This document shows, piece after piece, positions 50,211 to 57,952 of a stretch of 64,000 nucleotides of DNA. The notes under the pieces are model-generated. The model was not told where the DNA came from and searched no databases. It worked only from the letters and a program-made list of their open reading frames with translations. Position 1 is the stretch's first letter, and every line of letters starts with the position of its first letter. The translations under genes were made by a program, and so were the position numbers. Source of the DNA: JASHPR01 sp963833885. Lineage in GTDB: Bacteria > Actinomycetota > Actinomycetes > Streptosporangiales > Streptosporangiaceae. Location: positions 1-64,000 of the forward strand of contig CAWHZU010000003.1 in assembly GCA_963833885.1 (NCBI GenBank), read 5' to 3'.

Positions 50211-51394
50211 ATGGCCACCGAGACGCCACCAGATGGGCCCGCTGCTGTCGGAGCCTGCCCGCAGGGCCTGGGGCAGCCGGCAACGGGCGAGTGCCGTCCG
50301 CGGCGAGCCCGGAAGGTTCTCCGAGGCGCGGTGTCGGCCGCTCTCATCGTCGCCGCGTTCGGGTTTGCACTCCCGCGGTTTGCGTCCTACCACAGTGTGT
50401 GGGCCAGTCTGCAGGCGATGACCTGGCCCTATGCGCTGCTTATCGGCGTTGCGGCCGCCGCCAGCCTGGCCTCGTACTGGTTCGGGATCTGCGCCGTGCT
50501 GCCCTCGCTGCGGCTGCGCGAGGCGGCGGTTGTCAATCTCAGCTCCAATGCCGTGGCCAACACCTTGCCTGCGGGGGGTGCCCTCGGCATGGGGGTCAGC
50601 TGGGCGATGCTGTCCAGCTGGGGCGTCAGCACGGAACAGTACGTGCTGTACACCCTGTTGTCGGGCATCTGGAACGTCTTCGCCAAGCTGGGTCTGCCAG
50701 TCCTCGCCCTGCTGGCCCTGCTGACCGTCAGCAAGCCGGATGCCGTCCTGATCAGCTCCGCGGCCGTAGGCCTGGGCCTGCTCGTCGCCATGGCGGCCGG
50801 GCTCGGTCTGCTGCTGCGCAGCCAGCGCTTCGCGCTAGGCGCCGACCTTGTGCTGCAGCGAGTGGCCACCATGGCCTGCCGGCTGGTGCGCCGCCCGGCG
50901 CCTTCGCGCATCGCGGGGTCCCTGACCGGCTTCCGAAGTCGTGCGGCCGGGCTGCTGGCTGCCCGCGGCTGGCTGATCACGGTCACGACGGCGGCGGCTA
51001 ACGTCATCTTGTGGCTGGTGCTGCTGGCGTGCCTGCGCGGTGTCGGCCTGTCCCAGGCCCAGGTGTCGTGGCAGACCTCCCTGGCGGCGTACGCGTTCGT
51101 CCGGCTGCTGACCGTGCTGCCCCTTACCCCCGGCGGCCTGGGGATCACCGAACTCGGCCTGGTCGGCGTTCTGGCCGCCGGGGCCGGCCCCGCGCGAGCG
51201 CGCAAGTGACCGCCGCCGTGCTGTTGTACCGCGCCGTCACCTACCTGCCGCCCATTCCCCTCGGCGCGGCCGCCTTCCTGGTATGGCGGCACGCACCCGC
51301 GCTCATCCACCCCACCCCGGCCAGCGCCCCCTCGGCAACCCCGCCGATAAGCGCGCAGCCGGAGGTAGCCGCAGCGAGCGCACCGCTGCAATAA
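50211..51394 (+). pseudogene. Flippase-like (LPG synthase TM / UPF0104) membrane protein, frameshifted near the end
   Basis: This multi-pass protein (about eight helices) starts MATETPPDGP. It has VSAALIVAAFGFALPRFASY, AVVNLSSNAVANTLPAGGAL, SSWGVSTEQYVLYTLLSGIW and LTVLPLTPGGLGITELGLVG. This is the lysylphosphatidylglycerol-synthase TM/AglD-like family, thought to flip or bind polyprenyl lipids. The frame stops at 51209 just after GAGPARARK. The last expected segment (AQVTAAVLLYRAVTYLPPIP, LGAAAFLVWRHAP) continues in the next frame to 51394. One indel in the GCGCG run at 51195-51206 explains it. Confidence 0.8.
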
Positions 51395-51414
51395 CTGACG
51401 ATCAACCTGCTGGC

Positions 51415-52692
51415 TTATGGCGCTTCAGTTGCGTGCGGCGAGCCTGGAGCGGCCGCCATGCCAGCACCAGTCATGTCAGCTGCCGGTTCTGCCAGCTGGT
51501 AGGCGACCTCTCCATGCTCGCCGAGATCGAGGCCTTCTGCCTCTTCTCCGGGACTCACCCGCAGCCCCACGGTGTGGTCGGTAACCCACAGGATGATCCA
51601 GGTCATGACGAACGGGTAGGCGATCCCGACGACGGCGAGCACCGCCTGGCGGCCGAGCTGGGTCCAGCCGCCAGCCTCGCCGGCGGCGTTCACTGCGAGG
51701 CTGGCGAACACGCCGGTGAGCACGACCCCGATCGCGCCGCCGACCATGTGCACGCCGACCACGTCGAGGGAGTCGTCGTAGTGGAATATGTCCTTCAGGT
51801 GGACGGCGCCGTAGCAGACCAGCCCGGCCGCCGCGCCGATGATGATCGCTGCCCACGGCTGCACGTAACCCGAAGCCGGGGTGATCGCGGCCAGGCCGGC
51901 GACGGCGCCGGTAGCGATGCCCACGCCCGACGGTTTGCGCTGGCGCGACCACTCGATGCCCATCCAGACGAGCATCGCCGTGCACGCCCCTAGCTGGGTG
52001 TTCACCAGCGCGTAGCCGGCCACCTGCCCGGCGGACAGCGCGCTGCCTGCGTTGAAGCCGAACCAGCCGAACCACAAGATCCCAGCACCGAGCAGCACCA
52101 GCGGCACGCTGTGCGGCCGTTCCAGCTGGTGGCTTCGCCTCAGGTAGATGGCGGTGGCGAGCGCCGCCGCCCCGGCTAGCTCATGGACGACCGAGCCTCC
52201 AGCGAAGTCGATCGCGTGCAGGCCGCCCGAGCCGAGAACCCCCCCGCCCCACTCGGCGTGCGCGAACGGGCTGTAGACGATCAGGGACCATAGGCCGATG
52301 AAGACCAGGTAGCCGCGAAAGCGCATCCGCTCGCAGAATGCCCCGGCGATGAGCGCCGGGGTGATGACGGCGAACTTCATCTGGAACGCCATGTACACCA
52401 GCGACGGAATCGTGGGCGCGTAGCTGTTCGGCGTGCCGTTGACGCCTCGCAGCAGCACGTTCTGCAGGCTGCCGATCACACCCCAGTGATCAGCGCCGAA
52501 CGCCAGCGAGTACCCAACGATTACCCACAGCAAGCTGATCACGCCGATCGCCACGAAGGACTGGACCATCGTCGCGATCACGTTCTTCGCGCCTACCAGC
52601 CCCCCGTAGAACAGCGCCAGTCCCGGCATCATGAAGAAGACCAGCGCTGTCGAGGTCAGCATCCAGGCGGTGTCACCAGCATTGATGTGCAT
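51415..52692 (-). CDS. amt: AmtB-type ammonium transporter
   Basis: This 425-residue protein with about 11 transmembrane helices begins MHINAGDTAWMLTSTALVFF, followed by MMPGLALFYGGLVGAKNVIA. Twin pore histidines are recognisable in GGSVVHELAGAAALA and DVVGVHMVGGAIG. The family motif WFGWFGFNAGSAL and the fixed DxxxL region are present. It conducts ammonium/ammonia across the membrane. ATG 52692 with GGAGG upstream is preferred over a TTG four codons earlier. No glnK gene follows, which is unusual because amtB normally pairs with a PII gene. Confidence 0.93.
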   Translation of the reverse strand: MHINAGDTAWMLTSTALVFFMMPGLALFYGGLVGAKNVIATMVQSFVAIGVISLLWVIVGYSLAFGADHWGVIGSLQNVLLRGVNGTPNSYAPTIPSLVYMAFQMKFAVITPALIAGAFCERMRFRGYLVFIGLWSLIVYSPFAHAEWGGGVLGSGGLHAIDFAGGSVVHELAGAAALATAIYLRRSHQLERPHSVPLVLLGAGILWFGWFGFNAGSALSAGQVAGYALVNTQLGACTAMLVWMGIEWSRQRKPSGVGIATGAVAGLAAITPASGYVQPWAAIIIGAAAGLVCYGAVHLKDIFHYDDSLDVVGVHMVGGAIGVVLTGVFASLAVNAAGEAGGWTQLGRQAVLAVVGIAYPFVMTWIILWVTDHTVGLRVSPGEEAEGLDLGEHGEVAYQLAEPAADMTGAGMAAAPGSPHATEAP

Positions 52693-52845
52693 GCCAACCT
52701 CCAATGACGGCGGCGCCTTTGCCCCGGCATTTCCCGATGATCACCGTAGCTCATCGCAGGCGCGCGCACCTGAGATCGCGGTGCCTAGATGACTAGCCGA
52801 GCCATGAAACCTTGGACGGCTTTGGAGGCGCGGCAAGTCCGCTCA

Positions 52846-53532
52846 CTAAAAGTCGCTGAGCAGTCGCGGCACGTAGGGGCTTTCGACCCGCGCCAGGTCA
52901 TCTTCGTTGAGGTTGAGGTCGAGCGAGGCCATTGCGTCTCGTATGTGAGCCTCTTTGGTGGCTCCGACGATCGGCGCGCAGACGGCTGATTTGCTGAGCA
53001 CCCAGGCGAGCGCCACGCGTGCCATCGGGACACCGACGCGCCGGGCGACGTCACTGACGGCGTCTTGGACGGCGAAGTCCTCGAGTCGGTCACCGCCGGA
53101 TACGGCGGCCCGTTTGGTTCCCGTGACTCCGCTTCGCTGTCTTGTCCCCGCTAGCAGGCCTCTGGCAAGCGGACTGTAGGGAATCAGCCCGACGCCCATG
53201 TCGGCACACAGGGGAATGAGATCGCGCTCGTCTTCTCGGTTGACGAGATTGTACCGGTTCTGCATCGTGGCGAACTCGGCCCAGCCGTTGGCAACGGCGC
53301 AATACTGCAGCTTGGCGAACTGCCAGGCATACATCGCCGAAGCGCCGACATAGCGCACCTTGCCTGACCGGATGAGATCATCAAGGGCCTGAATGGTCTC
53401 CTCGGCCGGCGTATCAACATCGAACCGGTGGATCTGGTACAGATCAACGTAGTCAGGGTCGCCGTAGCTCATCATGCCGAGCCCAAGACGTGACACCTTC
53501 AGTCCGGACGAGCCCAGCCTTACGTATTCCAA
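52846..53532 (-). pseudogene. Aldo-keto reductase with about 90 residues deleted in frame
   Basis: It begins MEYVRLGSSGLKVSRLGLGM and MSYGDP, then jumps directly to DYVDLYQIHRFDVDTPAEET. In this AKR subfamily roughly 90 residues lie between SYGDP and YVDLYQIHR, including the catalytic Asp, Tyr and Lys. Only the His (QIHR) remains. The rest (VRYVGASAMYAWQFAKLQYC; LIPYSPLARGLLAG; APIVGATKEAHI) is intact and in frame. At 228 residues it cannot form a working barrel. Confidence 0.85.
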
Positions 53533-53603
53533 TGCCGATCTGCCGATCGTGCTGCGCTGCCATTGCCTGGTTCACGTATGAGGCTACTGCAGAGGCCGGG
53601 GCG

Positions 53604-54551
53604 TCAGCTGTATCTCACTCTCGGGTCGAGCACCGCATAACTGACGTCCGCCAGCAGGTTCCCCAGGATCGTCGCCAGCGTGGCGATCACGGTAAACCCG
53701 AGCAGAACCTCATAGTCGACGTTCAGCGCGGCGTTGTAGAACGCCAGCCCCATGCCCGGGTAGTTGAAGACGACCTCGATGAAGATCGCCCCAGCCACCA
53801 GATCTGGCAGGGAAAGCCCGAGCAGGGTGATAACGGACATCAGCGAGTTGCGGAACACGTGCCCCCACAGCACCCGCCGCTCGCTGGCGCCCTTGGCTCT
53901 CGCGGTGCGGACATAGTCCTGCACCAGGTTGTCCATGACCGAAGAGCGCATGTACCGGCTCCACAGCGCGTAGAGCACAAAGGAGTAGGAGAGCACCGGC
54001 AGGATCAGCGCCGTCGGCTGGGACAGGATCTGGCCGACCGACGTGCCCTGCGGCGCGAACGGCGGCAGCAGGTGGACGTCGACGGAGAACCACTCGACCA
54101 GCAGCAGGCCGACGAAGAACGGCGGGGTGGCGTAGCCGAGGAAGGACACGCCGGTCAGCACGTAGTCGCCGGCCGTATAGCGCTTTACGGCCTGGTAGAG
54201 GCCGAGCGGGATGCCGAAGGCCAGCGAGACGACCGTGCCGAGCAGCACGAGGATGATCGTCTTGGGCAGGTCCTGGGCGACCAGGGCGCCCACCGACATG
54301 TTGAGCTTGTTGGAGAAGCCGAGGTTGCCGTGCAGCAACTGGCCGACCCACTTGATGTACTGCACGTAGAACGGCTGGTCGAACCCGTAGATTTTGTTGT
54401 AGTAGGCGACCTGCTGGGGTGTGGCCCGCTGGCCGAGCATGGCCTTGATCGGCCCGCCCGGGAACAGGTGCACCAGAAACAGCGTGAACACCGTCACGAA
54501 GAACAGGACGATGATGGTCTGCAAGATGCGCCGGATCAGGTAACCGATCAT
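53604..54551 (-). CDS. DppB-type ABC transporter permease, orphan
   Basis: This 315-residue protein has six hydrophobic segments and the peptide/nickel importer permease pattern: YLIRRILQTIIVLFFVTVFT, GLYQAVKRYTAGDYVLTGVS, and the EAA loop DYVRTARAKGASERRVLWGH then VFRNSL, which contacts the ATPase. It ends LLADVSYAVLDPRVRYS. It would form half of an oligopeptide channel with a DppC-type partner. No DppC, binding protein or ATPase is nearby, so the operon is broken or the partner is elsewhere. Confidence 0.9.
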   Translation of the reverse strand: MIGYLIRRILQTIIVLFFVTVFTLFLVHLFPGGPIKAMLGQRATPQQVAYYNKIYGFDQPFYVQYIKWVGQLLHGNLGFSNKLNMSVGALVAQDLPKTIILVLLGTVVSLAFGIPLGLYQAVKRYTAGDYVLTGVSFLGYATPPFFVGLLLVEWFSVDVHLLPPFAPQGTSVGQILSQPTALILPVLSYSFVLYALWSRYMRSSVMDNLVQDYVRTARAKGASERRVLWGHVFRNSLMSVITLLGLSLPDLVAGAIFIEVVFNYPGMGLAFYNAALNVDYEVLLGFTVIATLATILGNLLADVSYAVLDPRVRYS

Positions 54552-54634
54552 CGCGCCCTCCCCTCCGCCTGCTGGGATGGGTATCTGCGGCCTCAGTCCA
54601 GCACATCGCTTCGCGGCGTGTCGAGCGGCGGTGC

Positions 54635-57160
54635 TTACTCCGCCCGCAGAGCGATGGACGGCGATGTCCGCGCGGCAATCGCGCCGGGCACCGACGTCAG
54701 CGCGTTGCCGGCTATCAGAAGTGCCGCCGCGCCGGCGACAGCGAGCAGGACGGGAACCACCGTGACGGGCGCGACGCCCAGTGACCCGGCGAACGCCCGC
54801 CAGGCCAGCCGACCGGCGAGGATACCCAGCGGGATCCCGATGAGGAGCGCTATGCCCAGGGTGATGCTTGTCTGCCAGGCGACGATCGCCCTGACCTGTC
54901 GCCGGGTCATCCCCAGAGCCTTGAGAAGCGCCAGCTCGCGGCGCCTGCGCCGCACGTCGGCAAGGACGGTAACGGTCAGTGAGAGCACGGCTGCTGCTGC
55001 CAATCCCAGTGCCAGAGCCAGCGGCTGACCGCCCATCTGCGAGGCGTTCTCGATCGCTGCCGGCTTGAACTGGGTGAGCTGGTAAGTCCCGCCTGGGGTT
55101 CCGTCTGGATTGGCTGAAGTGATCCTGCTGACGAGGTCTGCCCGCTGTCTGCGGGTCATGCCGGGGGCCAGGTCGATGGCTACGGCCGACGGAGCTGCCT
55201 GAGATGACACTCGTGCCTGCTTCATTTCCGCGGGTGTCACGCCGAGCACGGTCAGCAGTTCATCTTCGGACATCATCGCGCCCCGGCCCAGGGAGATGTG
55301 GTCGGTCCGGGCTACGCCGAAAGACGGCAGCGTGACTGTCCCCACCACCGTGAGCCACTTTCTGTGCGGTCCTGGCCCAGCAGGGATGGTCTGGCCGACG
55401 TGCACGCCGAGCTGACGCATGGTCACGGTGCCCAGCTCGATCTGGCCGCTGCCATTGATCGGATGTCCGCTGGTTGTGGGCGGCTCGACCGTGCCGCTGT
55501 GCCGCTGCACGCCAAGGACGGGGACAATTGTGCCACCGCGGCCCAGCGGAACGGAGCTGAAGGCGAGCTCAGACCAGCCAGTCACTTCCGGCTGGCCATC
55601 GATCAGCTTGGCCAGGGCTCCGGGAGTCCAGTTGCCGTAGCCGCCTTCAGCCTGGATCAGTACGCCCCAGTTCCAGCCGTATTGTGCTGGGCGGGTGATG
55701 AGCCCGTTCAGGCTGGCGCCGAATACCACGGCGACCGTGACAGCTGTGACAGCGGCCACGGAGCCGATCAGGGACGCCCGCACCGGAGCCGCCTGTCGTC
55801 CCGATCCGGGTTCCAGCGCGTTGCGGCTGCCCACGACGGCAGAGGCCGGAAGGCCCGCGGCTGCTGCGACCCTGGCGACATCCGACGCCCTGGTCGCCGG
55901 GCGGTCGCCGGGGTGGCGAACTGCTTGCGTCGCCATCAGGGTCAGCGCCGCAAGCAGCAACACGATCAGCACGGCCGATCCGCCGCCGAGCACGAGAGCG
56001 TCCGCCTGCAGCCCGCGGTCCGGGTCAAACTGGCGGATCGGGCCGACAGGCGCCAGCGGGGACAGCGCGATAGCCCCCGCCACCGCCAGGATCACGCTGC
56101 CGACGACAGCACTGCACGCGGGCAGGCCGACGGTGAGCGCTACCTGGGCGCGGGTAGCTCCCAGCCCGCGCATCACCGAGATGTCGCCGCCAGCCCTGCT
56201 GATAAGCCGCGCCAGGCCCTGGCCGACGAGGACGAGCATGGCCAGGCCTGCTATCCCGCCGAAGATGGCGAGCGCGAGAGCCTGCGGCCCGATCGCCTGC
56301 TGCACCTGATCATGAATGATCGTCGAGCTGCTGATGTTGAAGGTCAGGCCGCCGCCCAGTTCCGCTCGGAAGGGCCGCGGAATCTGCTGCTGCACAGTGC
56401 CTGCCAGGCGGGCCAGGTGACGCTGCAGCTCGGGTATGCCGTCTGCTCCGCGGTCCAACCGCACCCCGACCCAGCCGAACTGGTAGTAGGCAATCAGCTG
56501 ACGGGTAGCACCAGGCGGCAGGACGGTGGCGTTGACAGCGTCCGACTGGTCCGTCAGCACGGGCGGGACAGCGACGATCGCTGCGACCCGGAATATCCGC
56601 CTGACCGGCCTAACCCCGGGGATCCCCGGTGATGGGTTGCCGCCATTACTGAAGAGGTAGGTAACCGTGCTGCCGACTCCCACTCCGAACCTGGCGGCGA
56701 TGCCGGGAGTCAGCACCACCTGATTGGTTGACCCGGTGCTCGGCAGCAGGCCCGCCAGGACCGTCATCTTGTCCTGGCTGAATCCGTCGGCGCCGAACGA
56801 AGAGCTGTTCAGGGTTCCGGTGACGTCGTTGGTCTGGAACGCGTCATCGACCCTGCCGCCAAGCACCGGATAGGCGTCCATCCCTATGTACACCGCGCTC
56901 TGCGAGACGCCAGGCAGGTGTGAGATCAGCGTCATCGGCCGCGTCACCGGTATGCCGGGCACGAGTCCAGGGATGTTGACCATCGCGTCGCTCGCGTTGG
57001 TCGAGGCGAGGTACCGGCTATAGGCGGACGCTGTCCGGCGAGCGCCGGCCAGCGCTCCCAGCGCGACAGCGCCCAGCAGTCCGCCCACCACTACGATCGC
57101 GAGCAGGCTCCGCCAGGTGCTGCTCCGGTGGGATCGCCACCAGTACAAGGCGGTTGTCAC
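54635..57160 (-). CDS. FtsX-type ABC permease, orphan (copy 2)
   Basis: This 841-residue paralogue of the permease at 27792 shares the N-terminus (ALYWWRSHRSSTWRSLLAIV, GALAGARRTASAYSRYLAST), the central FtsX block (LAIFGGIAGLAMLVLVGQGL, ARLISRAGGDISVMRGLGAT) and the C-terminal block (LALGLAAAAVLSLTVTVLAD, RRRRELALLKALGMTRRQVR). GTG 57160 after GGAGATCACT is chosen; upstream codons lack similarity. As with copy 1, no ATPase gene is adjacent. Substrate unknown. Confidence 0.85.
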   Translation of the reverse strand: MTTALYWWRSHRSSTWRSLLAIVVVGGLLGAVALGALAGARRTASAYSRYLASTNASDAMVNIPGLVPGIPVTRPMTLISHLPGVSQSAVYIGMDAYPVLGGRVDDAFQTNDVTGTLNSSSFGADGFSQDKMTVLAGLLPSTGSTNQVVLTPGIAARFGVGVGSTVTYLFSNGGNPSPGIPGVRPVRRIFRVAAIVAVPPVLTDQSDAVNATVLPPGATRQLIAYYQFGWVGVRLDRGADGIPELQRHLARLAGTVQQQIPRPFRAELGGGLTFNISSSTIIHDQVQQAIGPQALALAIFGGIAGLAMLVLVGQGLARLISRAGGDISVMRGLGATRAQVALTVGLPACSAVVGSVILAVAGAIALSPLAPVGPIRQFDPDRGLQADALVLGGGSAVLIVLLLAALTLMATQAVRHPGDRPATRASDVARVAAAAGLPASAVVGSRNALEPGSGRQAAPVRASLIGSVAAVTAVTVAVVFGASLNGLITRPAQYGWNWGVLIQAEGGYGNWTPGALAKLIDGQPEVTGWSELAFSSVPLGRGGTIVPVLGVQRHSGTVEPPTTSGHPINGSGQIELGTVTMRQLGVHVGQTIPAGPGPHRKWLTVVGTVTLPSFGVARTDHISLGRGAMMSEDELLTVLGVTPAEMKQARVSSQAAPSAVAIDLAPGMTRRQRADLVSRITSANPDGTPGGTYQLTQFKPAAIENASQMGGQPLALALGLAAAAVLSLTVTVLADVRRRRRELALLKALGMTRRQVRAIVAWQTSITLGIALLIGIPLGILAGRLAWRAFAGSLGVAPVTVVPVLLAVAGAAALLIAGNALTSVPGAIAARTSPSIALRAE

Positions 57161-57358
57161 AGTGATCTCCGGCCTGCGGGCGTAGCAGTGTCCACAGCCA
57201 CAGTGTCTCGCCATCGCTGCCCCTGCAGCATGCATGCCGGCACGAGGATCACCAGGCGGCCAGCACTACCTCGCAGATGTCGTGATCACCGGCATCGGGC
57301 ACTCCTAAGCTGCCAGTTCGCCGCTCCTGTCTGCTGCTCCGCCCGGCGCTGCGGCGGC

Positions 57359-57820
57359 TTAGACGGCGGTCTTGGCCAGCGTGAGGCCGTCGGCCATGCC
57401 CTTGGTGTCCGTGCCTGCCCCGACCTCGAGCTTGACGGGCGTGCCGCGGACGGTAACCGTCACGACCTTGCCGGCCAGCAGGCGCTTCACGTCGATCGAA
57501 TCGACGTCCGTCAGCGGCGCCTCGCTGACGAGATCCTTGACGTCGCCACCGTTGCCCATCGCGATCGGTGCGCTGACCCGGAGCACCAGGAGCCGCTTGT
57601 CGGTCAGTGCCAGCGCCATCGGGCTGGTCAGTTGCAGCCCGGCGTCCTTGGCGGCACGACTCTGCTGGGCGGCCTTCCTGCCCCCGATGATGCTCCCGGC
57701 CAGTCCGCCCACGCCTGCCTGTGTCGCGCCCCGCGGTCGCGCTATGAACGCGGCGAGAACGCGCTCACCCGGCTGCAGGTAGGGCCCCACCTGCTCCTTG
57801 ATCTTGTCTTCGTACGACAT
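57359..57820 (-). CDS. PH-like-domain protein
   Basis: This 153-residue protein begins MSYEDKIKEQVGPYLQPGER, with VLAAFIARPRGATQAG and a Gly-rich loop. Beta strands MALALTDKRLLVLRVSAPIA and ADGLTLAKTAV follow. ALTDKRLLVLR is the signature of bacterial pleckstrin-homology-like (bPH/YokE-type) domains. The role is unknown, probably membrane- or stress-associated. It lies 130 bp downstream of the STAND/LuxR regulator. Confidence 0.72.
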   Translation of the reverse strand: MSYEDKIKEQVGPYLQPGERVLAAFIARPRGATQAGVGGLAGSIIGGRKAAQQSRAAKDAGLQLTSPMALALTDKRLLVLRVSAPIAMGNGGDVKDLVSEAPLTDVDSIDVKRLLAGKVVTVTVRGTPVKLEVGAGTDTKGMADGLTLAKTAV

Positions 57821-57952
57821 AGTCTGCTTCCTCTCCCCGTTCGCTCGGGTGCCGTTGCTGGACAGGCTCCCCGATCAGCAGGGCTACCGGCGAGAGGGCG
57901 GAGTACCCCTTTTCGGGCGAGACGATGCCCGGGGTACAAGTACCCCGGACTG

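Noticed and set aside
53490..55028. Long plus-strand open frame (512 codons)
   Set aside because: It is antisense to the DppB and FtsX permease genes, with His/Arg/Gln-rich low-complexity translation.
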